Source of the DNA: Fundicoccus sp052116145
GTDB lineage: Bacteria > Bacillota > Bacilli > Lactobacillales > Aerococcaceae
NCBI RefSeq assembly: GCF_052116145.1
Contig: NZ_JBQKLQ010000004.1
Span: forward strand, 219,154-283,153
Direction of reading: 5' to 3'
DNA length: 64,000 nt
Part shown: positions 34,860 through 42,343 of the stretch, in pieces
Layout of the letters: every line of letters starts with the position of its first letter
How positions within the stretch are numbered: position 1 is the stretch's first letter
Program-made: the position numbers and the translations under genes
Notes under the pieces: generated by a model
The model's database searches: none
Told to the model about the DNA's origin: nothing
The model's input: the letters and a program-made list of their open reading frames with translations, nothing else

Positions 34860-35873
34860 ATGGTTCAAGAATTTGTTTATGGCGTTTATCGTTCGTTGAA
34901 TGAAGCGGAGGCGGTAGTGGATGAATTGACTGGCAAAGGGGTCAGTCGTAGCGGAATTAAATTATTGGCGAGCGAAGATGTGGTTAATCATGCACAGACG
35001 ATGACACATATTGAGTCGATTGATAATTTGGTGGAAAAAACAAGTCATTGGTGGGAAGGCTTATTGGATTTCTTTAGCTTTGATTCACAAGATGTCAACA
35101 GAGGTGAAGCAGAGCGCAAGATTGATTTTTCAGGTTACAAAGACAACATTGAGGCAGGCGAAGTGCTAGTGGTTGTTGATGGTACGTTCGAAGATGCGGC
35201 TTATCATGTCAACTTAGGGGCAACACCTACAAAGACAGATACCACAGTCACAAGCGACACCGTGGACCATCAGCCGCGCGATTTTTCTGAAGAATCTGTC
35301 GAAACTACGATTGAGGAGGACTCAACCGATGATGTACTTATCGTGACATCAGATGAACCTTTAACGGACTCGCCAGAGGCTTGGGTCACACAACCACCAG
35401 AAACACCATTGCCAGATTCTCCAGCGGATGTGACGTCTGATGAAACACAAACAACTGGTGAAGTCGACACAGATTTACCAAACAATCTTTATAATCCATT
35501 ATCAGGAGCGAGTATGGCAGATGAGCCTGGTGTTAATATTGAAGAGTTCGAAAACTTAACGGAAGCAGAAGTCGATCAACTGGATAGAATGCCAGAAAAT
35601 TCAATTGAAACAGAGGCTGAAGAGCTTGGTCTGAGTGAAGCCGGTAATGAAACATTCACCGAAACACGTGTCGAACGTGAGGCGTTAGAAGCTGAAGCAA
35701 TCGATACAGATAGGGTGGTAGATGAACCAACAGACCATTATGGCGATCCGACGATTCATCAGGAAGAAGTGGAGCGTAATACGCGAGATTTTAATAATTT
35801 ACGTCATCCGCGTGAGAATATCACTCCAACTGATGTTCAACAAACCTTCGATGAGATTCGTGATCCTAAATAA
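34860..35873 (+). CDS. general stress protein (YflT/GsiB-like N-terminal domain) with acidic disordered tail
   Basis: A 337-residue protein. The first 100 residues form a heat-induced stress protein YflT-type domain (FVYGVYRSLNEAEAVVDELTGKGV, and VLVVVDGTF). The remaining 230 residues are strongly acidic, rich in Asp, Glu, Thr and Pro, with no hydrophobic segment; they look disordered. In related bacteria such proteins are induced by general stress. The tail is much longer than in the Bacillus homologue. AAAGGAG precedes the ATG and a bidirectional terminator follows. Confidence 0.75.
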   Translation: MVQEFVYGVYRSLNEAEAVVDELTGKGVSRSGIKLLASEDVVNHAQTMTHIESIDNLVEKTSHWWEGLLDFFSFDSQDVNRGEAERKIDFSGYKDNIEAGEVLVVVDGTFEDAAYHVNLGATPTKTDTTVTSDTVDHQPRDFSEESVETTIEEDSTDDVLIVTSDEPLTDSPEAWVTQPPETPLPDSPADVTSDETQTTGEVDTDLPNNLYNPLSGASMADEPGVNIEEFENLTEAEVDQLDRMPENSIETEAEELGLSEAGNETFTETRVEREALEAEAIDTDRVVDEPTDHYGDPTIHQEEVERNTRDFNNLRHPRENITPTDVQQTFDEIRDPK

Positions 35874-35882
35874 TTAACTAAA

Positions 35883-35925
35883 AAATAACCGTTTCGAAAA
35901 CATCATGTTTTCGAAACGGTTATTT
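35883..35925. terminator. bidirectional terminator
   Basis: A perfect 19-base stem (35883-35901 with 35907-35925) with a 5-base loop lies between the convergent stress-protein and ROK genes. Confidence 0.85.
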
Positions 35926-35937
35926 ATATGGCTGTAA

Positions 35938-37125
35938 TTAAAAGCCGTGAATAATTGTTTCTCTCACACTGTGAGCACAAGCACTGATGGCACCGTTAAT
36001 TTGCTTGTAGGGAACGAGTGTATAATTCAAACGGTGAAGCTTGCGATAAGGTGAAGAATTTTCTGCAAGACTATTATTCAGAATATCAGTAAATTCTGGT
36101 GTGTTAAAGAGTGTGCCATGAACATAAATATGATTAATATCAATCATCATGGTCAAATTTTCCAAGGTGATCGCCAGATATTTCATCGCATTCTTGATAA
36201 TCGTCATGGTCGCATCATCACCTAAACGGTAAGCTTTAATGAAGGCATTCATATCAATTTGCGATTGATCTTTTACAATGTTATGAAAGAAAGAATTGGC
36301 GGACACTTCATAAATCATTTTTGATTTGCGAAGAATTGCTTCCTCGCTCGAATAAGTATGCAAGCACCCCCTCTTGCCGCACGAACAGACCTCACCTTGT
36401 GGATTGGACGTCGTATGGCCTAATTCAGCGACGTAAGGTGTTTGGTTTTCAACTAACTGGCCATCTTTCATATAAGCCGTCACAATTTTATTGCGGATAT
36501 GTAAGAAAATAAAATCATCTATAGCAGTCTCAGTTGAAAAAATGCGCTGTGCAATCGCCAGTGAATTCGTTAAGGGTGCGAAGTAGACTGGCAAATCAAC
36601 CGCATTTTCAAAGTCAGTCAGATTAAGTGAATTCCAGAAAGGGTGATCTGTAACAAGCACTTTATTTTCACTGTCCAGAAAACCCGGTAATGAAAAGCCA
36701 ATAGAGGTGAGTGTAAATTGAGCGTGTTGTTCACGGAAGCTTGCTAAGGTATTTAAAATCCTCGTCCAAGTGAAATTCACGTTCAGTTCCTCTGGTGAAA
36801 ATTCAACCACCTGCTGTGCAAAGACAGTTCCTTTATTATCAGTAATACACATGCTGAAAAAATTATGATAAAATTCGATACCTAAAAAATAGGCGTATTG
36901 AGGTGTGATATCCAAAAGAATTTTCTTTCGTCCAACATGATAGTCATCTGTATCTTCGCCAACTTCATAAATAACTTTACGATCAAGCAGATAATGAGTG
37001 ATTTCTGTCAAGGTAGCGGGAGTGATGCCAAGCTTGCGTGATAACTCAACCCTAGCAATCGGGCCATTCGCATAGATCTGATCAAGAATCATAGCGCTTT
37101 GTTGTTTCTGTTTCTTAGTAAGCAT
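35938..37125 (-). CDS. ROK family transcriptional regulator (XylR/NagC type)
   Basis: A 395-residue repressor. Residues about 8-65 form a winged helix-turn-helix (VELSRKLGITPATLTEITHYL). The rest is a ROK sugar-kinase-like domain with the zinc-binding CSCGKRGCL and an HTTSNPQGEV segment. The glucokinase ATP site is not conserved, as usual for regulators. No sugar gene is adjacent, so the regulon is unknown; the AT-rich region upstream (37140-37185) may hold its own operator. Confidence 0.85.
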   Translation of the reverse strand: MLTKKQKQQSAMILDQIYANGPIARVELSRKLGITPATLTEITHYLLDRKVIYEVGEDTDDYHVGRKKILLDITPQYAYFLGIEFYHNFFSMCITDNKGTVFAQQVVEFSPEELNVNFTWTRILNTLASFREQHAQFTLTSIGFSLPGFLDSENKVLVTDHPFWNSLNLTDFENAVDLPVYFAPLTNSLAIAQRIFSTETAIDDFIFLHIRNKIVTAYMKDGQLVENQTPYVAELGHTTSNPQGEVCSCGKRGCLHTYSSEEAILRKSKMIYEVSANSFFHNIVKDQSQIDMNAFIKAYRLGDDATMTIIKNAMKYLAITLENLTMMIDINHIYVHGTLFNTPEFTDILNNSLAENSSPYRKLHRLNYTLVPYKQINGAISACAHSVRETIIHGF

Positions 37126-37467
37126 TGTAATGTCCCCCTCGTGCCATTAGTGAATGATTTAATATTTATATTACATCTATTAAACAATAAGACGCGAGAT
37201 GGTTGCAAGTTCTGATTGCTAGTGATTTCTTTAGCTAGCTATAAGCATTTATAATACGTCTCATCTTAAGGTTTACTTAAATATTGTAACTATCCTATTA
37301 TTATAGATTAAAAGCAGGGAAAATGCATTAAAAATGCAAATTTCGATAATAATCTCTTTACCAAAAAAGCGCTGTTAATCCTACGGTGCCATTCAAGGAA
37401 GAAATATTGAAACAGGTTACAGACCCGCCGCACGAAGGAAAAACAGTTGTCTAACCAAGCAAGGAAA
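37126..37467. other. intergenic region between ROK and PepSY genes
   Basis: About 340 AT-rich bases with no gene. TTTAATATTTATATTACATC near 37158 is AT-rich and partly symmetric and may be an operator for the ROK gene. AATGCATTAAAAATGCA near 37323 is a small repeat. Confidence 0.35.
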
Positions 37468-37532
37468 TTGCAAGCAAAAAATATTTTCTCTATACTTTAA
37501 TTAGACGTAATGAAAGCAAGGCGCTTGCTTTC
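37468..37532 (+). promoter_or_regulatory. promoter plus start-site hairpin of the PepSY gene
   Basis: TTGCAA (37468-37473), 17 bases, TATACT (37491-37496). Just after the predicted start site GAAAGCAAG (37512-37520) and CTTGCTTTC (37524-37532) form a perfect 9-base inverted repeat, either an operator or a 5' mRNA hairpin. Confidence 0.55.
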
Positions 37533-37568
37533 AATCTGTGTATGGAAACGAAATAGGAGGAATTTTGT

Positions 37569-38177
37569 ATGAAAAAAAGTAACTTCAAACAATTGGTGTC
37601 CTTGAGTTTATCTGCGAGTTTATTTGTCGGTGTCTTTGGCACGGTAGTTATGGCACAAACTGACTCATCAAAAGAGAGTACAGAAACAGAAACTGTCATA
37701 AAGGATGAAGAACATTTGAGCCCTTTAGCTGAATACTTAAACACTGCCATGGATTTATTCACTGAAGAATTTCCAGACGCAGAATTAATTGAAATAGACA
37801 TCGAGTTAGAAAAAGAGGGTCACTATGACATTCAATTGACTGGTCAAGATAGTCAACATGAATATGAATTAGATTATGACACAGAAAAAGAAAAAGTAAT
37901 CGAACGTGAAACGGACCGAGAGAATGACAACGAACGAGCCTTACCATTAGACGACTTATTAAGTATCGATGAAATTAACGAGATTGCCTTAACTGAAGCA
38001 GGCTTTGGCGAAATAACCGAATGGACATTAGATTGGGATAATGATGAGGACGATGATGAGGGCCAAGCCCTTGTATGTTGGGATATTAAAATAGAAGATA
38101 AAGATTCTAATCGCGAAGTTGCTTTAGAAATTGCTGCGTTGACAGGAGATATTCTCAGCATTGAACATGATGATTAA
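37569..38177 (+). CDS. secreted protein with two PepSY-like domains
   Basis: A 202-residue exported protein with a signal peptide cleaved near VVMA. The mature part shows two PepSY-type units: one ending HYDIQLTGQDSQHEYELDYD and one with INEIALTEAGFGEITEWTLDWD and REVALEIAALTGDILSIEHDD. PepSY domains are thought to inhibit proteases or modulate the cell surface. It is very acidic. AGGAGG precedes the ATG. It is a single gene with its own promoter and terminator. Confidence 0.8.
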   Translation: MKKSNFKQLVSLSLSASLFVGVFGTVVMAQTDSSKESTETETVIKDEEHLSPLAEYLNTAMDLFTEEFPDAELIEIDIELEKEGHYDIQLTGQDSQHEYELDYDTEKEKVIERETDRENDNERALPLDDLLSIDEINEIALTEAGFGEITEWTLDWDNDEDDDEGQALVCWDIKIEDKDSNREVALEIAALTGDILSIEHDD

Positions 38178-38185
38178 ATCACAAG

Positions 38186-38221
38186 ATAGCCTTATTACAG
38201 TCTGGCTAGTAAGGCTATTTA
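38186..38221 (+). terminator. terminator of the PepSY gene
   Basis: ATAGCCTTA (38186-38194) pairs with TAAGGCTAT (38210-38218), followed by a short T-run. Confidence 0.65.
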
Positions 38222-38310
38222 TATGTGTATGACGTTAAAACTAATCGGTAATCGTCATTGTAAAGATGATTAGAACATTATAATTAAAACAGAATATATT
38301 CAGAATAAGT

Positions 38311-38339
38311 TTGACAAATAATTCACAAACAGTTATAAT
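38311..38339 (+). promoter_or_regulatory. consensus promoter of the structured RNA / queT leader
   Basis: TTGACA, 17 bases, TATAAT: a perfect sigma-A promoter, the best in the window. Start predicted near 38346. Confidence 0.75.
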
Positions 38340-38417
38340 AGGGTTATAGTCAGTTAGAAGTCATTCTACTGATTTGTAAATCTCTCTCGTAGGTTCTAAA
38401 GATTTACAGCAGCACTC

Positions 38418-38489
38418 GGTTGGTATTCGACCAAAATTTCCCAATCACTAAACTCCCGACAAAATTTCGAATACCAACCTTTTATTTTA
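38418..38489 (+). terminator. terminator 1 of the structured RNA
   Basis: Perfect 13-base stem with a 36-base loop followed by TTTTATTTT. Confidence 0.65.
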
Positions 38490-38508
38490 GTCGGGTCAAT
38501 GATTGTTC

Positions 38509-38531
38509 CGCCCATTTGGGCGTTTTTTTTT
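38509..38531 (+). terminator. terminator 2 of the structured RNA
   Basis: CGCCC, 4-base loop, GGGCG, then nine consecutive T residues. Confidence 0.85.
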
Positions 38532-38738
38532 GTTTTTCTGGAGAATATTAATGGGCTGCGACCTTGTGAGGAAAAGGGGCGTGAAGGAGTGGCTTATGTA
38601 GTGTTTGGCTGATGGAGTTTCGAAACTCACTTGTCGAGACATGCCACCTCTTGATTCCATAAACCTCGCACAAGCAGTCCACCACTGGGTAACAAGCACC
38701 TTGCAAAAATCTGTGTGAGTGGTAAACTAAAGTGCGTT

Positions 38739-38837
38739 GTTCGAGTGATGATCGAACGGCACCACGACACTTCAGCAGAGTACTTACTCTCTTCCTTTGG
38801 TCGTGGTTAGTAATAGGTGTAAACACCTACAAAGGAG
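38739..38837 (+). promoter_or_regulatory. preQ1-II riboswitch
   Basis: An upstream hairpin GTTCGA/TCGAAC (38739-38757) is followed by P2 ACCACGAC (38761-38768) with GTCGTGGT (38800-38807). The P2 loop holds CTTCAGC, an extra small stem AGAGT/ACTCT and CTTCCTTTG. P4 is TAGGTG/CACCTA (38814-38829). CAAAGGAG (38830-38837), which contains the queT ribosome binding site, can pair with CCTTTG of the loop. This is the preQ1-II (COG4708 RNA) architecture, which blocks translation when preQ1 binds. Placed 10 bases before the queT start. Confidence 0.8.
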
Positions 38838-38847
38838 AATGATAAAT

Positions 38848-39396
38848 ATGACAAGTCATCATCAAAAGAGTAGTTACGCGAGCTCTAATGCGCAAAGTTT
38901 GGTGAAAGCTGGTTTAGTGGCCGCTTTATACATCGTCTTGACGCTGCTCGTTGCCCCAGTCGCATTTGGTCCCGTTCAATTTCGAATATCAGAAGGTTTG
39001 AATTACCTAGGCCTTTACAATCGTCGCTATATTTATGCGGTCACAGCCGGAGTGTTCCTCGTGAATTATTTCCAATTTGGGCCAATTGATATGGTTGTCG
39101 GAAGTGCCGCAACCTTTGTCTTCCTATGGCTAGGCCGTTGGACTGCCGAATGGCTCGTTAAGTTACTGCAAAAAACTGGTCGCTTGAAAGCTGATCCTAT
39201 GATTATTAAATACATTGTGATGGCAATTGCCTTTGTTATTCAAATGCTACCGATTGCTGCCATGTTATTATTTGTTGGCGCGGAAGCTGCCTTTTGGCCC
39301 GCTTATCTTTCCCTAGCAATTTCTGAAGCAGCTGCTATGTTAGTCACAGCATTCGTCATGTATCCACTAAGTAAACGCGTTGATTTTGAAGCTTAA
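38848..39396 (+). CDS. queT: QueT family queuosine-precursor transporter (ECF S component)
   Basis: A 182-residue membrane protein with five to six helices. LVKAGLVAALYIVLTLLVAP, FRISEGLNYLGLYNRRYIYA and NYFQFGPIDMVVGSAATFVF match QueT (COG4708), the substrate-specificity subunit of an energy-coupling-factor importer for queuosine precursors. The ECF ATPases and T subunit must be encoded elsewhere. The start at 38848 is chosen because AAAGGAG lies 10 bases upstream and an upstream in-frame ATG would be inside the riboswitch. Confidence 0.87.
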   Translation: MTSHHQKSSYASSNAQSLVKAGLVAALYIVLTLLVAPVAFGPVQFRISEGLNYLGLYNRRYIYAVTAGVFLVNYFQFGPIDMVVGSAATFVFLWLGRWTAEWLVKLLQKTGRLKADPMIIKYIVMAIAFVIQMLPIAAMLLFVGAEAAFWPAYLSLAISEAAAMLVTAFVMYPLSKRVDFEA

Positions 39397-39409
39397 GTAA
39401 ACAAACTCA

Positions 39410-39437
39410 CTCCTGACTTTGCTCAGGAGCTTTTTTT
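39410..39437 (+). terminator. terminator of queT
   Basis: CTCCTGA (39410-39416) pairs with TCAGGAG (39423-39429), followed by seven T residues. Confidence 0.85.
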
Positions 39438-39952
39438 ATAATAAAACAAATGAGCAACTAAAGGTTGATTTACCTAGACTTTAGAATCCTTATTCGTGTG
39501 TTTAATTACTGGCTTGGTTAGAAAGTGGGGTGGGGTACTCTAAGCGTCTGACCTGTAAGTTGTTCAATCGTGCCAACCTTGCGAGAAGAGGCGGCTCGTT
39601 CTTTGAGAAAGCAAGCTTCAACTTCAACAATAACGGTCTCGATCCTCTACTCAACACAAGATTGCCCCTAAATAAATTGTTATGATGCACCCACGACCGG
39701 CACCTTTTTCTTTCCTAGCTTATTTTTTATTTTCTTCGTTGCGACGTTCTTTTTTTATTCGAAACGACCGGCATTAATCTGCTGGTTTAATGTAATTAAA
39801 CCAGCAGAAAACATAAGCAAGCCGGCAAGTTCTTCAAGTTTATTACTATTCATAACATTGTCTTCATAGGTCTGAGAACCGTATAATTGAATTAGATGGA
39901 GGATGTTTTAGAAAGTATTGAAACGGAAGTTATGCTAGAATAATCTACTTAA
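39438..39952. other. gene-poor region with repeats and a 12-base palindrome
   Basis: About 515 bases without a supported gene. CTGCTGGTTTAA (39779-39790) and TTAAACCAGCAG (39796-39807) form a perfect hairpin with a 5-base loop and no T-run. ACGACCGGCA occurs twice about 70 bases apart (39693 and 39764 regions). The frame beginning ATGGAGGATG near 39896 encodes 15 codons and may be the 5' end of the broken gene that follows. Confidence 0.4.
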
Positions 39953-40384
39953 GTCGAACAGGTCAGTTATTTATTCTATGTCTTTGATGGACCGGCCGGC
40001 GACAACACGAGCCAACACCATTTGGCAGAAATTATTGTCTACTTTAGAGATGACCATTTAGAATATGTAGGCTTATCGAGTGTCACAATGAATTTCAATG
40101 CGAAAAATGTTTTATCAGAAGAAGATGCGATCAGCTATAGCGAACCTGGCAAACGCCTTGAGCAGCTAGTGTCTTTAGCACCAGTTTTCGCCGGCATCAG
40201 TCACAGTCGCTTTAAAGGCGAAACTTATACGAGTTTATCCTTCCGAAGTTTTGCAGGATTTGATGACATGATGTATGAATTTTCGCTATTCAATCAACAA
40301 CAGGAAGTCGTTTATCATTTCATTGTGAATAGTTCAAGCTGCAGTGATCAACCGTCTTCTTACTTGTTTAATCTCAGCCAATAA
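39953..40384 (+). pseudogene. remnant of a secreted-protein gene (family of 51402 and 53143)
   Basis: The frame is open from 39953, before the apparent TTG at 40022, and reads VEQVSYLFYVFDGPAGDNTS and on. LAEIIVYFRDDHLEYVGLSSVTM lines up with ASELILYFSNDTLMYIGIATLDM of the protein at 53143. There is no start codon with a ribosome binding site, no signal peptide, and a stop just upstream at 39950-39952, so the 5' end is lost or frameshifted. It is a third, broken member of the family. Confidence 0.65.
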
Positions 40385-40480
40385 TTTCACAATCAGACGG
40401 TCGAAAAAGAAGAAAGGTCAATGAACGATATGACCGAATCAGCTTCTTCGGATGAAGAATAATTTATTATACATGCTTTC

Positions 40481-40522
40481 AAGCGACTCGCCCTTTAATG
40501 TAAGCAAGTCGCTTTTTTTTTT
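40481..40522 (+). terminator. terminator after the secreted-protein remnant
   Basis: AAGCGACT (40481-40488) pairs with AGTCGCTT (40507-40514), followed by ten T residues. Its survival supports that a working gene once stood here. Confidence 0.75.
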
Positions 40523-40544
40523 AGTTAGACAATCCAAAATCGGG

Positions 40545-40660
40545 TGCCAAATGAACCTACTGGCACACTACAATAGCCAATCGGTTCATGCTTGATCTGT
40601 TGGCGGATTATCCGTCCTATTGTGTCCAAGGGGGTTGGCATTGCGTCGGACTTCTTAAGT
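40545..40660. repeat. degenerate repeat segment related to the 10.4-kb array
   Basis: GTGTCCAAGGGGGTTGGCA followed by TTGCGTCGGAC (40622-40651) resembles the 10441-10477 unit GTGTCCCAGTGGAGTTGGCA plus GCATCGGAC. TGCCA/TGGCA and CGGATTATCCG form local inverted repeats. It carries the probable coaBC promoter (TTGCGT, 18 bases, TACAAT at 40665-40670). Confidence 0.5.
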
Positions 40661-40701
40661 GGGGTACAATGGAGGGAACAATACATAAGTAGGTGTAAAA
40701 G

Positions 40702-41913
40702 ATGTTAGAAAATAAGAAAATTGGTTTGTTTATTACTGGTGGCATTGCGAGTTACAAGATGGCCGAGTTTACGAGACAACTGATAAGAAAAGGTGCACAA
40801 GTGCGTGTGGTGATGAGCCAGAGCGCACAAGAATTTATTACGCCCCTGACTTTGCAAATCTTGACGAAGCATCATGTGCTTGTAGATATATTTGATGAGC
40901 ACGATCCAACGAGTGTGCAACATATCGAGCTGGCCGATTGGTGTGATTTAGCGATTGTAGCACCGGCGACAGCAAATATTTTTGCGAAAATGGCCAATGG
41001 TTTGGCGGATGACATTGTCAGCAGTGTGCTCTTAGCAGTGCATTGTCCACGTTTAATTGTGCCGGCGATGAATACGAATATGTACCATAATCCAGCAACA
41101 CAGCGTAATCTTACTCAGTTGGCTGCGGACGGTTACACGGTGATGGAACCTGATACGGGCTTTTTAGCGGAAGGCTATGTCGGTAAAGGGCGTCTGCCAG
41201 AACTGGAAAGAATCCTTGAGAAAGCCGAGATGGTCTTGGCGCAAACAGAATTGCCACAAGTTTTAGCAGGAAAAAAAGTACTCGTTACGGCTGGCGGCAC
41301 GATTGAGCGCATCGATCCGGTTCGCTATATTTCGAATGACTCCTCTGGCAAGATGGGATATGCGATGGCGCGTGCGGCGACTTGGCTCGGTGCTCAGGTC
41401 CAGTTGGTGTCGACCAATAAAAATTTAACACTACCTTTAGGGATTGGTGTGACTTATGTTGAAAGTGCCAAGGATATGCAAACGGCGGTTGAGGCGGCTT
41501 TCGAGGGACTAGATTTTGTGGTCAAGGCGGCGGCTGTCAGTGATTACCGCGTCGCGAATTCCCATCAGGAAAAGATGAAAAAATCGGACACCGGTGACGA
41601 AAGGACCATCGAATTGGTTGAGAATCCGGACATACTGGCTGGCTTGGGTGCGAGAAAAACACATCAAACTTTGATCGGCTTTGCGGCTGAAACTCAGAAT
41701 TTGTTGGAATATGCGAGTGCCAAACTGGAAAAGAAAAACGCTGATTGGATTATTGCCAATGACGTGTCGCAAGCAGGCGCTGGCTTCAATGTCGACACGA
41801 ATCGCGTGACAATCCTTGGCAAGCACAATGAAAAGCGAGCTTTGGAACAATTATCGAAACTAGAAACAGCCCTTGAAGTCTGGAAAACAATTACGGGTCT
41901 AACCAAAGCTTAA
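40702..41913 (+). CDS. coaBC: bifunctional phosphopantothenoylcysteine synthetase/decarboxylase
   Basis: A 403-residue fusion for coenzyme A synthesis. The N-terminal CoaC flavoprotein (residues 1-180) has GLFITGGIASYKMAEF, the active-site His region around VQHIELADWCDLAIVAPATANIFAK and PAMNTNMYHNPATQRN. The C-terminal CoaB (about 188-400) has VLVTAGGTIERIDPVRYISN and the dimer/CTP loop with SSGKMG. At the substrate clamp, where Escherichia coli has Cys158 in an A-C-G-D context, this protein has Glu157 (FLAEGYVGKGRLPE). I am not sure how common that change is in related bacteria. Single gene. Confidence 0.9.
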   Translation: MLENKKIGLFITGGIASYKMAEFTRQLIRKGAQVRVVMSQSAQEFITPLTLQILTKHHVLVDIFDEHDPTSVQHIELADWCDLAIVAPATANIFAKMANGLADDIVSSVLLAVHCPRLIVPAMNTNMYHNPATQRNLTQLAADGYTVMEPDTGFLAEGYVGKGRLPELERILEKAEMVLAQTELPQVLAGKKVLVTAGGTIERIDPVRYISNDSSGKMGYAMARAATWLGAQVQLVSTNKNLTLPLGIGVTYVESAKDMQTAVEAAFEGLDFVVKAAAVSDYRVANSHQEKMKKSDTGDERTIELVENPDILAGLGARKTHQTLIGFAAETQNLLEYASAKLEKKNADWIIANDVSQAGAGFNVDTNRVTILGKHNEKRALEQLSKLETALEVWKTITGLTKA

Positions 41914-41949
41914 TTTCTAACAGATAGAAAATATAAAAAATGACAAAGT

Positions 41950-41974
41950 AAAAGGCGCTGCGAAGCGCTTTTTG
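41950..41974 (+). terminator. terminator of coaBC
   Basis: GCGC (41955-41958) pairs with GCGC (41965-41968) within AAAA...TTTT flanks. Confidence 0.6.
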
Positions 41975-42005
41975 TTTTGGATTAAAAGTTAATGAGTATA
42001 AATGG

Positions 42006-42034
42006 TTGACACCATTAGAATTTAATGATAAATT
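42006..42034 (+). promoter_or_regulatory. promoter of the aro operon
   Basis: TTGACA (42006-42011), 17 bases, TAAATT (42029-42034) with TGA directly before the -10. Start predicted near 42041, 13 bases before the leader-peptide ribosome binding site. Confidence 0.65.
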
Positions 42035-42039
42035 CTAAT
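42014..42039. promoter_or_regulatory. operator-like 11+4+11 palindrome over the aro promoter
   Basis: ATTAGAATTTA (42014-42024), ATGA, TAAATTCTAAT (42029-42039): a perfect 11-base inverted repeat that covers the spacer and the -10. A dimeric repressor bound here would occlude RNA polymerase. The cognate regulator is unknown. Confidence 0.6.
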
Positions 42040-42067
42040 TATCAAAAAAAGTTAGGAGGAAATGATT

Positions 42068-42178
42068 ATGAAGTCTATGACGAGTGCAGCTTTCTTTACA
42101 TATTTTAACTACTTTTACTTTTATTTTTATAACAGTAAAAGTGATTTGTGTTGCACTCAAATAGGACCTTTTAACTAA
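42068..42178 (+). CDS. Phe/Tyr-rich leader peptide of the aro operon
   Basis: A 36-codon frame too short for standard gene callers. It starts MKSMTSAA, then residues 9-21 read FFTYFNYFYFYFY, so 11 of 13 are Phe (6) or Tyr (5). AGGAGG lies 8 bases before the ATG. It stands between the aro promoter and a terminator, upstream of the DAHP synthase gene. Such a run of codons for the pathway end products is the classic sensor of ribosome-mediated attenuation: scarce charged tRNA-Phe or tRNA-Tyr would stall the ribosome here. The peptide itself probably has no other function. Confidence 0.8.
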   Translation: MKSMTSAAFFTYFNYFYFYFYNSKSDLCCTQIGPFN

Positions 42179-42287
42179 ACATTTCTGACTAACTAGCCCC
42201 TGCAGTATAAGAGGCACTTATCGAATGTTACTTTAAAAGCCTAGCAACGCTAGTCACACACCGTGATTAGTGGGGCTAGGTTTTTTT
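42111..42287 (+). promoter_or_regulatory. transcription attenuator of the aro operon
   Basis: Pairings seen: ACTTTTAC (42111-42118), within the Tyr/Phe codons, with GTAAAAGT (42135-42142); CTAGCCCC (42193-42200) with GGGGCTAG (42272-42279), which would break the terminator; and the terminator CCTAGC plus CTAGTCAC (42240-42257) with GTGATTAG plus GCTAGG (42263-42280). The exact folding logic is inference. Confidence 0.65.
42240..42287 (+). terminator. attenuator terminator before aroF
   Basis: CCTAGC and CTAGTCAC pair with GTGATTAG and GCTAGG around a 5-base loop and a 4x4 internal loop, followed by seven T residues. It ends 57 bases before the aroF start. Confidence 0.8.
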
Positions 42288-42343
42288 GTATCCATTAATC
42301 AATCGGTCGCTGACGATGTTCTAAATTTGAGGAGGAAAAAATA

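Larger units (their letters stand above)
38346..38531 (+). ncRNA. candidate structured RNA ending in two intrinsic terminators
   Basis: Transcript from the consensus promoter. In order: a hairpin formed by TAGAA and TTCTA arms (38355-38376 region), GTAAATCT pairing with AGATTTAC (38376-38408 region), a 13-base terminator stem GGTTGGTATTCGA (38418-38430) with TCGAATACCAACC (38467-38479) followed by TTTTATTTT, and a second terminator CGCCC/GGGCG (38509-38522) with nine T residues. CCCGAC (38455-38460) could alternatively pair with GTCGGG (38490-38495). No open frame of note is present. It may be a small RNA or an additional leader element of queT. Boundaries are predicted. Confidence 0.45.

Noticed and set aside
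39779..39807. 12-base perfect palindrome as a terminator
   Set aside because: No T-run follows on either strand and no gene ends nearby, so it is recorded only as a hairpin of unknown role.
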